This document shows, in pieces, positions 49,201 through 61,732 of a DNA stretch of 64,000 bases. The notes under the pieces are model-generated. The model had not been told where the DNA came from and ran no database searches. It saw only the letters and a list, made by a program, of their open reading frames with translations. The position numbers and the translations under genes were made by a program. This DNA is from Centropus unirufus (lineage: Eukaryota > Chordata > Aves > Cuculiformes > Centropidae): the NCBI GenBank assembly GCA_013397695.1, contig VYZI01000112.1:888731-952730 (forward strand), in the 5' to 3' direction. Numbering within the stretch: position 1 is the first letter of the stretch; the number at the start of each line of letters is the position of its first letter.

Positions 49201-49740
49201 CAAACTAATCCAGATGTTGTGAAACTGGCTCTAGAATAAAACCTCCAGACTTTATCAGTGTGGAAGAAAAATCAGCTGTGTCGAGGCTCTGAGGAACCTT
49301 TTCTCCTTTTCTCTTAGATTATGTATGTGCAAGGCTGACAGACATCCACATCCTAGTCATGAAAGCATTCCCATTCTCCCCCTAGCTTTACAAATACAGT
49401 CCCTCTTTTTTTCCTGCTAAAAGCAGCATAATGCTTCTCCTCCTCTACCTAATGATTTTCCCTTTGGATCTATCACAACTAGCGGGGGGAGGAGATACAA
49501 TTACAACCTATAGACCCCAGGCTGCCAAACATTGCATTGTATGCGAAAAACAGAATCAGTCATACGAAAAGGAAAAATCACAAAAAGTCCAACAGATATT
49601 TATTAATTTTCATCTTCACTTTCGTAAAAAGACTCAAAGTTGGAGACAAAGAAAAGAGCTACAGTCTCATACATCATGAGTTATGACCACAAACCTCTAT
49701 TGACGTGGCTTTCACAAGGAAAGCTCAATTACCAAGCCTC

Positions 49741-49785
49741 CTTCAACAGAAGGAGCTTCAACAGAATGAGCTTCAGCAGAATATG
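49741..49785. repeat. 15-bp minisatellite, three units
   Basis: CTTCAACAGAAGGAG (49741-49755), CTTCAACAGAATGAG (49756-49770) and CTTCAGCAGAATATG (49771-49785), with divergence growing to the right. The first unit is preceded by partial similarity. Confidence 0.9.
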
Positions 49786-50137
49786 TCAACATGACACCTA
49801 AGATAATTCCCTGAAAATGAGGCCAACTGGTACGGAAAGGTCTGTCCCTAATATTAACTATCTTAATCTTCAGAGCAGAAATGTGTGCAAGGCATCTGGG
49901 AATGATCAGTGAATGGTATTCCCTAGTCAACTGAGGGAGAAGTTTGGAAGATAGTTATGACCAGGATTGTTCGGAAAATGTAGTAGCATAGACATTAGTA
50001 TGGATACTAATGCCTAAGTACTCCTGGAGAATACATATGTTACTCCCATAGGTATGTTTACTTTCTTTATTTGAGCCTGCATTTCTAAGCTGTACCTTAT
50101 GGCTGCTCTAATCAGCTGCTATAGGCATAGAAAAAAT

Positions 50138-50139
<2 letters not shown>

Positions 50140-50190
<51 letters not shown>

Positions 50191-50198
50191 CAGACAGA
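50140..50198. repeat. Compound (GATA)n(GACA)n microsatellite
   Basis: Three to four GATA units at 50140-50153 change into an array of about 11 GACA units ending near 50190. A 1-base shift (GACC) and a last GACAGA follow. Most of the array is pure. The Bkm-type GATA/GACA repeats known from snakes and birds are of this class; a short array like this is also common on autosomes. Confidence 0.95.
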
Positions 50199-51639
50199 TG
50201 ATTGTAAGAACATATTTTCTTTCCCAGAACTGGAGCTGAGTTGCAACAAATATGATTTAAATTTGTGTGATTTGCCTGAGTTAGAGATGGCTCTCCAGGC
50301 TTGTACAAATGACAATATTTCTGATGCACAACAGTGCTGTGGGCTGGGAAAATCTGTAGCCCAAATATTGTAATCCTCCCCCAATTTTTTTGACAGTTAA
50401 GATTTGATATTGTGACTTGAGATTTTCAACTAGCCCAGTCTATTAGGAAAGTGAGATAATTCAGCTTTACATTTTTTTTATTTTTTTTTTTAACATTTTT
50501 CTCCTGGGGGTCCTCTGCAGGTTGACAGAACATCCCCCAGTCCAAGTAATGAAGTATCCTTGCCAGCTTTTTCCTCTCCCTGAAGTGCAGCATTCCTCCA
50601 GCTAGTACCACTACCTGTGCGTATTGCTTATTCCCAGTGGTCCCATGGGAGCTGACTGTAAAATCTATTCTTTTTAGGTTGAGCTCTGGCTCAGGTGAAG
50701 TAAAAAGCCACTAATGAATTGAGCCAGGTACACCATCCCTTTCCCCTCTCTCTTCTCATTCAGCCGTTTTAATCGTCTGTACTGGGGAAAAGTAATCCTT
50801 GTTGAATATTATGCTAATAGGAAATATCAAATAGCAAAGTTTAGGGTCAAGCAGACCAGTGTGCCTTTTTTTATTTTTATATTTGAAAACTTCTATACTA
50901 CAGGAATATTTAAAAAAAACCAACAAAAAAGAGGAATATAGTATTTAAATTATTAAAGCCTTTGCTGAGGTTTTCAAAGGAATGTGCTCTAAAGCAGGAG
51001 AAACCCAGGAGCTGTATCCATTTTAAATAATTCTAGTATTCCAATTAGAGAAGCTGTGAGCTTTTTCATTTCTTAGCTGCCTGAAGACATGACAGAATTT
51101 GGGAAGGTTTTTAAAAACCCCTATAATTCTGATTAAAGGCTTTTATATTTACTCCTAAGGCAATACCTATGTCATGTAATTGTTTGCAATTATCTTTGGT
51201 AGGAACAGATAGTCAGAAGGCAATTGGAGTTGTTTAGTAAGCCCAATACAATACCTGGAAGAAAGACACTGAATAAAACCATCAGCAGTGGCTGAACAGG
51301 AGGTAAAATGTGCTCCAGAAAGAGACTGTGAAACAAATTCCCTGTGGTGTGCTGCCTCATCCTCAAAGCAAGAATCCTGCCATTCCTCGGGAAAACCAAA
51401 CCACATAAGGATGAGAATAATTAACACCATGCACCATGACAGAGAAATCTTTTCCTTAGCAATCCTGAGGTTGAAAAGAAATGTGAATTTTCCTTAATTA
51501 GCTATTCTATAGACTTGCATATTTTCCCTGTCTCAAAAGAATTTACATATATGTTTTGTGGGAGAAAGATGGTTGCTTTCTAAGTTCATTAGAGACTGAT
51601 AAGCCTTCAATTCCAATTGGAGGCTTTAAGTATTGCTAT

Positions 51640-51850
51640 CAGTTATGAAAGTTATTAATTATTTGTCAATTACTGTTATTACTATTTCTGTTGTTTTATT
51701 ATATTACCACTATTGCGACACATTATTGGATATTATGGTTATTATGCATCATTATAGCATAAGTATAAACAATAATAAATAGTAAAAACATGAAAAATAA
51801 TGCTAATAATAGTAATATTATTAATATTCTCCAAAGGTGAAATAACATCA
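51640..51850. repeat. AT-rich block with ATT/TAA-like words
   Basis: Runs such as 'ttactgttattactattt' and 'aataatgctaataatagtaat', likely an old decayed trinucleotide array with scattered substitutions. Confidence 0.65.
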
Positions 51851-52967
51851 GATTATAATCAATAAGAAAATGCTTTATGTGCCAGAATTTCTTCCACAGA
51901 GTGGTGAATCAGAGTTACCAGATGTCTATGTCTGAGAACTTCATCCCACTTAATGAAAAATGCAATTTTAAGTGTTCAAAGTTCACATTGAAATAAGCTG
52001 TTGTGGCATATTATATCCAATAATATACAGATGTCAGCCTACAAATTACTTTTAGGAAAGAAATGAGTCTATGTGGTCAATGACATTGTTTTCTTAAGGG
52101 CTCTTCTCTGTCGGTATTATTTACACAAATATCTGTTCTTCAAGATTTGTCTTGGAACTTAAATGTAAAACTTTGGATCTGTCTATGATGAATCTATGGT
52201 GAATCACCCATGCAATGAAATTTAATATTTATCTTTTTAATTATTTCCCTATTCAATGATTTTCTCATGGAAATGACATTGATTTGTAGCCCCTTAAAGA
52301 TATATTTTTAAAATATTAAAAAATATGCATATTGGTATATTTTTTGGCTGCAAAGGTGTATGCATCTAGTGTGGCTATTGTCTGAAAATAACAGGCAATT
52401 CAATTAAGTGAATTAACTCTGGAAGTCTTCAGAAGTCAGTATGCAGATTTTTGGGGTACAGGATAATCTAGGCACAACAAAATTCTGATGTGTAAAAATG
52501 GTATTCGATCACATGCTTAAAAAATTTGGGAATGATGGTCTATAGCAAATTATATTTGCAGAAGTGAATTGAACAAGAAAAAATGAATACCTATGCCTCT
52601 ACGAGGTAAAAGTAAATAGTTCTATAACTTGCATTTATGTCTTCCCTGTGCAATCAATACATCACTTATCTAAGTACAGGTTGTTTTCTACTTCATAAAA
52701 AATAATCAAAATTAACTTTGCTGAGGCAAGATATTCAAGGAAGAATTATTTTCCTTAGATATAGCACTTCTGCGTGGTTGGATCAGCATTTGAAACAAAC
52801 AAGAATACATCAGAAGAAAGAAGGTTGACAGGTATATTAACAAATGGGCTTACAGAGACAAAGATGTAATTTTATTTTCAGGAGTGAAAATACAAAAATA
52901 CAAAATATAAAATAATAATACAAATATAAAAAATTAAACTAATATTAAGAAATATCTTTTCAAAATA

Positions 52968-53845
52968 ATCATAGATTTGTAGAATCATAGAATTATAGAA
53001 AGGTTCGGGTTGGAAGGGACCCTTAAAGGTCATCCAGTCTATTCCCCTGCAGTGAGCTAGGAGATCTTCAGATCAGGTTTCTCAGAGCCCCATCCAAGAT
53101 GACTTTGAATGTTTATTCAGGTGGGGCTTCTGCCACCTCTCTGGGCAACCTATTTCTGTTTATTACCACCCTGACTGCAAAAATTTACATTTACATAAAA
53201 TACATTTACTCTCTTTCAGTTTAAAACCAGAACTCATATCACTACAGATCCTGCTAAAATTTTTGTGCCCCTCTTTCTTGTAGCTGCCTTTAAGTATTGA
53301 AGGGCAGCTGTAAGGTCCCCCTGGAGATTTCTCCAGACTAAACAACCCCAACTCTCTCAGCCTTTCCTCATAGAAGAGGCGTTCCATTCCCACAACCATT
53401 TTTGTGGTCCACTCCAACAGGTCCATTTCTGTCTCATATTGAGGGCTCCAGAGCTGGACACGATAATCCAGGTGGGGTCTCCCGGGAGCAGAATAGAGGG
53501 GCAGAATCTCCACCCTTGATCTGATGGCAATGCTTCTTTTGGTGCAGCCCAGGGTATGGTTGGCTTTCTGGTCTGCAAGGGCACGTTGTCAGCTCATGTC
53601 CAGCCTTTCATCTACCAGTACCCCAAACTCCTTCTCAGCAGGGTTGCTCTCAATCCCGTTATTCCCCAGTCTATATTGATACCTTGGGTTGCCTTAACCT
53701 ATGTGGAGGACCTTGCACTTGGCTCTGTTGAACTTCATGAGATTCTCATGGGCCCACTTTTTGAGCTTGTCCAGGTCTCTCTGAATTTTTTCCTGTGTGC
53801 CAACCACACTGCTTAGCTTGGTGTCACCTGCACCTTTGCTGAAGG
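52968..53845 (-). mobile_element. CR1 LINE copy, longest in the window, ORF2 C-terminal third and 3' end, antisense
   Basis: The + strand begins with the complemented CR1 tail ('tagaatcatagaattatag', then 'ggttcgggttggaagggacc') and runs to 'cttggtgtcacctgcacctttgctgaagg'. The 5' limit lies within ORF2. The - strand frame 53513-53163 shows RPHLDYRVQLWSPQYETEMD, LLEWTTKMVVGMERLFYEER, LRELGLFSLEKS, then a frame disturbed in the YLKG block, and SDMSSGFKLKESK. Further 5' on the - strand, 53814-53590 encodes the blocks equivalent to 'KFNRAKCKVLHIG' and 'RYQYRLGNN'. Stops and frameshifts make it inactive. It belongs to the same subfamily as the + strand copy at 27008-27642. Confidence 0.94.
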
Positions 53846-56800
53846 CGAAGATCAGACATTCTTAGGCAATATTCAAATATCATAAAATATGCCCTACATC
53901 TGTCTGAGACCATTAAGAACAGCTACAGCACAAAATATTTTATAGGGCTTTTTTTGTCATTCTCAGTAACTATTAAATATGTTATTTAAAAGGCAAACAT
54001 CCTCTGTAGCACAGTAGCCAGCCAAGAATTGATGAAAGGCAGCTGAGAGCAGTTTTTTTCTGCCACGCGAAATGTGATTTTTCCTGGGAAACTACCAATT
54101 TATGATATCCCTAGCCTACAGCCAGGGTATGGCATATTCCAGCTCCTTAATTTAGTGGTACAGTACCAATAAAAAACATGTATGTGATAAAACTTAAAGA
54201 CTACAGGTAAGATTGGGATTGAACATGCAGGCTCTGGAATACTGGAGACAGACGGTAATAGAAAGGGAATGTATATCAGCTTTAGCTCACAGGACAGGAG
54301 GCTGTTATCACTTAGGTGTGTCCCTTGGCTACCATGGAATTGAGGATTGAGAGTGACACCTATTAAATCTCCCAATTTTTTTCTTCTATAGTTACACATG
54401 CATTTAAGAGGCGTTTGATCTCTGTGTGTTTCACAAAACAGGTCAGTATAGATCTTCCAGGACAGATGTGCATAAGTTGCTTCATCACCAAAGAATGTAA
54501 ATGTAAATACATCAAAAAAAGGAAGCATAATCAGGAAAGTTGAAGGCATACATTTAAATACTTTGCTTCAGTCGTTTTTCTCATTAACTAAAATTTGACC
54601 AATTGGAAATCTGTAACTTCATTTGTTATGACCGGTAAAAGGAAAAGGACAAACTGGTTTGGTCTTTTTTTTAGCAAAAAATGTCATAATTTTCAGCCAG
54701 AAATTTCCACTTTACATCCAAAATGCTCAAGACTGGATGCACAGGAAAAAAAAAAGAGGGTATAGATAATACTTTTCGTGAGAGTAAAAAAATGTGTATC
54801 ATTTGAAGGATCAACTAAGGCCACTGTTTTCCACTGTTCAATGTATTCTTCATATGTTTTTTCTTCTCCTTATCATGGCTACTTAATGAGTCAGGATTGT
54901 CTTTTGAAACCCCCCGAACAGATTAAATGAATTCTATAGAGAATATAGAGTCATGTTCTAGACAAAGTGTAGTGCATAAATGGTATATTTTGTTAAAGAG
55001 AACCAAAGCATTCACAGTGTCTGCAGCTTGAAGAGACCTTTGATGACCTGAACAATTTTCATGGTATATATTAGCTATGACCTTTTAAAGAGAAGCCATT
55101 CACTGAAAAGTTTTCTTAGGAGAAAACAGAATACCTCAGACTTCAAGAAAAGACTTTATTTAGGTTTTCTTAAATAGTTTTTTAGATCCAAGTTCTGAAA
55201 GCAACAAATGTCACGACTGTGCTTGAATATGTGAACTTGCCCACATATTCACTCCTCCCACAGCCAATGTTCCATATTTTAATCCAGCTTGTAATTTCAA
55301 TCAAATTTGACAGAGAAAAAAAGCCATTAATATAATGGGAGTGAGCTTGTTTGTGGTTGATAAAGGGACTGTTGTGTGAGTTCATCTTATTAGCCACTAG
55401 AGAATCTAAACTGGTTAGGTGATCTAATGAATGTTCTGCTCACAGGATAAGATTCATCTGGACTTTACAACCTGCCAAGGATAGCTGTGGTTTCCACTGC
55501 TAGCTTCTTTTAACTTCTGTATTAGTTTGTCTCTCCTAGTGACCACCGATGGCACTCCAACATCCTTGGTCGTTCCTGGTCATCTGTTTTATCCACTACA
55601 CAGTGTCAACAGCTCTACAGTCTTCCTCTCCCACCAATAAAGAACTCCATCAATTTCAGTCACACAGCTTGACTCAGATACCCTTACTGAAACAAGGGGG
55701 GCAAGTAGTAAGTGCTATGTAACCAGTGGGATGAAGATATTCAGCAGCCCAATAACTTAATAATTACTTTCTTACACACTTTTCAGTTCTCTAAACACCA
55801 TTCTTGGTGCTCTTCTATCATATCAAGTACTGTTGAACTAAATTGTTGCATTTGCAGACTCATCCTCTTATTAATCACTTCCAGCATCATGTCTTTGATT
55901 CATGCGTTGAGTCACCTGGCTCATATGTTTAGAGATATCCTAGTTTGTTCTCTACATCTTTACTTCTCTTCTATGGCTACCTTAAATCAGAGGCCTTATG
56001 GGTAAACTTCAGTGGTCCTGCAGAAACTTAAGATTCCTGTTTTCACATAATCTCTCACAGGTATAACTCCTGAACAGATATTTGTTTATTTTACCCTTGT
56101 CTAGCCATGTGTAAGGCGTATATGTATGTCCAGCAGTTTAAGAATCAGGTAGTCTAAGAACCTTCCACGTCTGCTGAGGCACAGTATCTGACTGTACCAC
56201 TGTGTGTGGTGTTAATACACATTAGCTTGGCACGTGTGATGCTAAATTTAAAGGGATCTACCATGACTAAATTTGTGGCCAAGCATGAAAACGTCATGAA
56301 AAGGAACTATCTGGAAAAAAAGTTAGTAGGTTTATTTTGAAAGCGATGTGAAACATCTAGATGAATCCTTAGCTCTAGCTACACCTTTAATATGTCTTTC
56401 TTAAAGACTCAGAGTATTTTCTGATGTGTTTCATGAGATATCCTCCAAGTGACTATGAGTTATTATCAACAGGGACTCCCTATTTCTCTTTCATATTTAT
56501 GATATCAACAAGAAAATGTCTGAAGACTGATTAGATGGAAACACAGAGACTTGTACAGCCTGGCAACATTGCGTACACACTGCTATCTACAATTCTATTT
56601 TGATCTGTAAGGACATTAATCAATGTGGAGCTATTTTCTAGAGTCAGACAACTCAGATCTTTCTGATATTTTTAAGTGGCAGCCTCCTCTCTTGAAATTC
56701 AATAGAGGGAAATGGTAAGATAAATACCGGTTGCTGATACAGCAGAGAGCTAGAACTCCTGTATGGCAAATGAAGCAGAAAAATATTAAACAAAGAACTG

Positions 56801-59239
56801 AAGGCTGTATTTGTTTTGGTAAATTTTGCATCACAGGTCTAATAAGTACTCAAAAAATATAAAAAATATATATTATTATAATATAAACTTATTATAAATG
56901 TATATATAAATGTGCTATTTGAGCACTTAAAGGCATTTGCAGCCACTGGCAAAGAGTTTTCAAGCAATGAAAATGAGGCATGTGGAAATGTGTGCAATCC
57001 TGTGACATTATACTTTGTATGACAGTCATTCCTGTCAAGACTGATGCTTACAAACTTTTGTGGGTAATTTTAAGAGCTGCAGTTCTTTTATTTTCTTTAT
57101 CTAGCCTAAGTCATAGCAGTGACTTGCAGACCTTGCAACTGCATATTACACTAGGCAATAACACATAATTCGAGCATAAGGATATAGTAGTCTCTCCTCA
57201 CCTTTCAGCAAAAAAATTGAATGATTCGACACTGCTTCGTACCATAAAAACATCACTAAAGTGATAAAAAATACTATAGTGTGCTCTTATGATATTTGGT
57301 GTGTTTTAGTCATGCTATCAATCCAAAATAAAGAGATAATTGTTCCATAAATTACTACTGACATTATGTAACCAAGAAAAATTTAAAATCCGTAATGCAA
57401 TACAAGGACATGGGCATATTCCTACGTCTTCAGAGGATGCCACGGAACAGAAATAATTCCTCATTGTGGCATTAATTTAATACAAACATTAATACAAACA
57501 TCATCTCTTGCAACAGACAAATCCTTTGCATGGACGTAGGTTTCTTCTCCACTTAAATGAATGCTAAAACTATATCTACTGACTTCTTTTTGTAAGGAAA
57601 GAGGAGGGCGGGCAGGCAGTGAATAGCCTCTCCTGCTGTAGCTCTCCCACTGGATCAATGACTTCTGATAAAATTAACTGCACCTCAGTTTTTTTTATTT
57701 GCCAGATTAAAATCGTTGCCACCAGGCTCTGAAATTATCCACTTTATTTTCATAGGGTGTGCCAACATGGTCTTTGTAGACTGTGAAAGAATGAACCTTG
57801 ATTCATAAGCCATTTTTTGTGCGTGTGCCTACATTCTTACTGTTCAAAGGTAGCAGCTTCTGCAGAAGGATGACTTCAGCAACACACTCTGTGGATTCAT
57901 AAAAAAAAATAATATTTTGCGTTAGGAGGGAACTAATTCACTCCGAAGGAGAGACCATGAATAGAGTCGTATAATCACAGCATGGATGACCAGGAAACTA
58001 GCAGTTATGCAGCAAAACCGATACAAAAGTGAAGTGACAGGGCAGATGAATTTAGTGGAATTTTATAGTTCAACGTTTAGATCAGTCATGTAATGTTTAG
58101 GGGCAAGTCTCTTCCTCAAAATGGGACAAGCAGCAAATACATACCCATATCTCAAAGACCAGTTGTTAATGGATATTGAGGGGTAAGATTTTGTTTTTCT
58201 CTGCAATGCATAGCTCAAGATTTGTGCACTTACCTCTTGGGATGGTTTTAAATGATATGTCTCTTCCATAAAAAGGCACCTGCCTCATCAGTATAAGTAT
58301 TTTTAAGCAGAAAGACAGAATCTCTAATATTCAGTGATGCAAAAGAACCTGTGTGGACTTTGCCCAAGGCAAAATCTTTGACCTAGATTTATTGCCTTTG
58401 GTTTTTAGACAAATTATAGTTTAATATTCATCAGCTTTTGCATGTTGAGATTTTAGCTGGGGACATTATCACCTATAGCTGACTTCAAATAAATAAGAAC
58501 AACCAGATAAGTACAATGGTGGTCGAAATGGAAACTGGGTATGTTTGGATTGCAGAGATTAAAAAAACTACTAGGTAGCTCTATTGTAGAAATTTAATAG
58601 CTTGCAACGACTGATGCCATGATAGACCTGAGCTGGCAATTTTCTTTCAGGGAAATACCAGTCTGTCTTAAATTATTCCCAACTAATAAATACATTAATA
58701 TTGTGTTGCTCATTTATCTGTGTGTGCAGGTGAACAGAAAAAGGAAAGAAAGAAGGAAATTATTAAAAGGTGAAACCAAAACAGTCACCCAAATAGTTCC
58801 ATTCAGCTGAAAGAATACCATTATCCATCCCTTTTTACTTTAGAAAGTAATTTTTATAATCAGTAATTTAAGGGCAGCCTCCTTTGTGTTTCATTGGCAC
58901 CATACCTTTATGGCTTTGAAGTCAAAGAGGTAAACAGCTGTAGCAAATGAATCCAACCAACTGGCCTGGTAGCTCATCATGGGGAAGAAACTGATTGTGG
59001 CAAGGCATCTGTGGAATTTCCCTAAGGCTACCATGATTTAGCAGCTTAAAAATGACATGTAGTTTTGCAGCCTCCCAGTGATCATTTAGATTAGATGAAC
59101 AGAAAGATCCTTCTTTCTAACAATGTGAATAGCAAATGGCAACCAGAAAATATCGATGCTTCAGCAGAAACACACCTACTTAAATTGCGTTTGGTAACCC
59201 CCTACAGAGAGGAGAGAAAAGCTTTTAGCACTCCTAAAA
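53846..59239. other. Unassigned AT-rich non-coding DNA
   Basis: No gene, RNA gene or clear transposon. The longest frame is 149 codons (54549-54100, minus), with no recognisable domain and ordinary AT-rich composition, so I treat it as chance. An AT-rich block lies at 56858-56910 (TATATA/TAATA words). Around 55030 'cttgaagagacctttgatgacctg' resembles a fragment of a CR1 end but is too short to call. Confidence 0.55.
56858..56910. repeat. AT-rich low-complexity block
   Basis: About 50 bases of almost pure A/T (AAAATATAAAAAATATATATTATTATAA-like), with no clear unit. Confidence 0.75.
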
Positions 59240-59660
59240 GTGAGAGGTGAACAGCCCTCTCTAGGGGCAAGCATTTCAGAGATGGAGGAAAAGTGTGAAA
59301 TTTCCCTCACCCAGCTCGGCCAGCGCTTCCAATTCCCAACCTGTACCGTGTCTATTGCTGCAGGGCTGAGCGAGCGGCTAGCCCTGCTGTTCCTTTGTGC
59401 TCAGGAAGATGATGGGTTTATGATGTAAATGAAGGCCGACTTAAAACCACTGCACGGATCTTGCTCCTAACCACCTGCACCACTTTTCCCGCTTCTGAGA
59501 CCTGGGATCTCCTTGATGGAAAATGTGTTCATTTTCACTATGGCTGCTCTTGGTGACTAAGACGAGGCACCTGCTTCTCTGCAGACATCTCCTGTATAAA
59601 TCAGCGTAGCCTAAGGAGATTAGAGGAGTCAAAGATAAAGAGGATTGAGCGCCTATTTCC
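59240..59660. promoter_or_regulatory. Local CpG-richer segment, possible regulatory element
   Basis: About 11 CpG dinucleotides fall between 59290 and 59660, for example in 'ctcggccagcgcttcc', 'gagcgagcggctag' and 'ggccgact'. The surrounding kilobases have only a few each. It is below usual CpG-island size and GC content. It could be an unmethylated enhancer or the start of a non-coding transcript. It might equally be a decayed insert. No TATA box or splice pattern decides the matter, and the overlapping open frames on both strands have no known domain. Confidence 0.25.
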
Positions 59661-61612
59661 ACCATGGCCCTAACATATCTAAAGTATGGCAACTGCAGAA
59701 TTACTCGGCTTGTTCAGCCAGAAGGGCTGTCTTTCTATTCTCAAAAATACATTTCGACAAGGTGGGGCACCGGACTTTACTCCTAAGCAGAGAACCCTGA
59801 TGGTGATGCCAATGGAACTGTACAATTTAGGTTTTTGCCCTTGCTGTAGTTTAACACACTTTCTCCATAGGAACACGGTATTGTTGATTTTGATATGTTT
59901 TTACTGTATTTGCATTCAGCATTGCCATCAACAGGAGCCGCAGACTGTTTTGCCTGGAAAGAACATGCTGCGTAACACCCAATACTGCCATGGGATGCAG
60001 CAGGGGCTTTGTCAGGGGTCATAGGGAGAACTGGTCTTGTTGTAGAGGTGGTTGCAGCCACCTAGATACTCTGCAAAGGGGTTTTGGTGCCAATTCTTCA
60101 GGACACAGAGGTTCTTTTACATCAGAACAGTTTTGGTGTAGTGCTCTTACAGTGTACACCCATACAACAGAGATAAGCCTCTAATTCCAAGCCCTGTTAT
60201 TAACATAAATGATAGCTGAAATGTAGTAAATGTTATCTCTAAGAGAGCAGACTACGGATCATGTAATAGCCTAAAAAGAGTAAATGCCCCTGATGAATTT
60301 ATATAAATTTACTTATTGACAGTTTCTGTGCTACTTACCACATATTGCTCTTCAGCACACAACTTCCTATAGCAGACTGAAGAAAAGTTACTGTTGAACT
60401 TCATCTTAAAAATAAACTTTGAAAGTATAAATGATTATACGCAGAAAATGGGTAAATAAAGAAAAATCAGGATTATCTTTAGCTGATAGCTTTAAAGTCA
60501 GCATGAATATTTTGCCCAGATGACAATGATGTGCTGTCTGGAGATCACAGAAGAGGCCCATGCTGCTGTGCTGTGCACAAGATATTTTTGATGCATTTTT
60601 AAGAGGATTACTATGTGGGAAGAGGAGGAAACACTAGCAGAGTTTCAGTTGAGGAAAGAACTACTGGTAATTATCTTGGATTGGCATCAAAGCCCATATG
60701 GAAAGCAAGAAACAGTCCTATTTTCTATACAACATATGTTAAATTATTTGGCATATAAAAGGAAGTCCAAACCTTGCCTCAAATTAATCTCTTTTTTTGG
60801 TTTGAATAAAGTTTTCTCCAGGGGAAACATACATTTTACCTCCTAAGGACTTTCATGAGCCAGTGAATGTTAGGATGTCAAGATGGAATTAGTTCTGCAC
60901 ATAAGAAATATCATCTTTTAATACTTTTAAGATGACACTAATAACTGGCGTAGATGCCAGAACCAACAGAACAGTTTTTCTAACCCAGCAGGGCCAAAAG
61001 CTTGACAGCCTGCAAGTGGCTCAGGGCTGGAGCAGGTCAGGTGTGCCCTGATGAAACAGACCTTGGTGCTTCAAACACTCCTCTGCTGAACACAGCATAT
61101 TTCATTTTAAATACCCCATATGTTAATTTCCATTGTGTCCAAGATTAGTTCCAAGAGACTCTCGTCTGTTTTTTACAGGGCCATCCCAAGGCAGACTTTT
61201 GCAGCTGGCTGGTGAAGGGGAGCAGAGACACCCACAGAATGCACTTTTGGTCATTCTCCAGGTTGCTTTTGGTTTACCGGCAGGCTACTTTATATTTTTG
61301 CTTTTATATTGAGCTATTTTCAGTTAAGACTCAAACCACGTATGTACATAGCAATGTAATAAGCTGGAAGTGCTTATTGGCTTCTTTAACACAACTTTAA
61401 CTCACTGAACTCAAACTCTGATTAAACAGGTTTCACTCTGAGGCATATGGAGGATAGCAAAAACATTAAAATTCTTCAGGTGACAAGATAAACAGATATC
61501 AATAGAACTAAAGTTGATGACAGAGGAAAAATAAATGAATGAAAAAGAAGAATAGGGAATTAAAAAATTCTTATGCAGTAATACTGCAATTGACACTAAA
61601 ACAAATAATTTT
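59661..61612. other. Unassigned non-coding DNA
   Basis: No gene or transposon recognised. Three overlapping frames of 64-112 codons at 59686-60184 on both strands reflect lower stop density in the somewhat GC-richer sequence after the CpG segment. Confidence 0.5.
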
Positions 61613-61732
61613 ATAGAATCATAAAATCCCTTGGGTTTGAAGAGACCTTAAAAATCATTCAGTTACAACTGTTCCTGCCAAGGGAAGGGACACCTTCCAC
61701 TAGACCAGGTTGCTCAGAGTCCCATCCATCTG
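61613..61732 (-). mobile_element. CR1 LINE 3' tail fragment, antisense, about 120 bp
   Basis: The + strand reads 'atagaatcataaaatccctt', then 'gaagagaccttaaaaatcattcagtt', then 'gggacaccttccactagaccaggttgctcagagtcccatcc'. This is the complement of the CR1 3' end from the tail inward. The similarity stops after 'cccatccatctggg'. It is a severely 5' truncated insertion. Confidence 0.9.

Larger units (their letters stand above)
49201..52967. other. Unassigned DNA with minisatellite, microsatellite and AT-rich blocks
   Basis: No gene or further transposon recognised. Strongly AT-rich stretches at 51640-51850 (ATT/TAA-rich) and 52865-52960 (A-rich, the latter running into the CR1 tail at 52968). 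Opposite-strand open frames at 50108-50384 are created by the GACA array, which has no stops in several frames. Confidence 0.55.

Noticed and set aside
50108..50384. Two minus-strand frames with Ser-Val-Cys-Leu repeats
   Set aside because: They are translations of the GACA microsatellite, which has no stop codon in these frames.
54100..54549. 149-codon minus-strand frame, the longest in the window
   Set aside because: No recognisable domain, AT-rich chance composition, no supporting promoter or splice context. The length is possible by chance in 128 kb of two-strand sequence.
55025..55060. Possible CR1 fragment ('cttgaagagacctttgatgacctg')
   Set aside because: Only about 24 bases resemble CR1 and the flanks do not continue the pattern.
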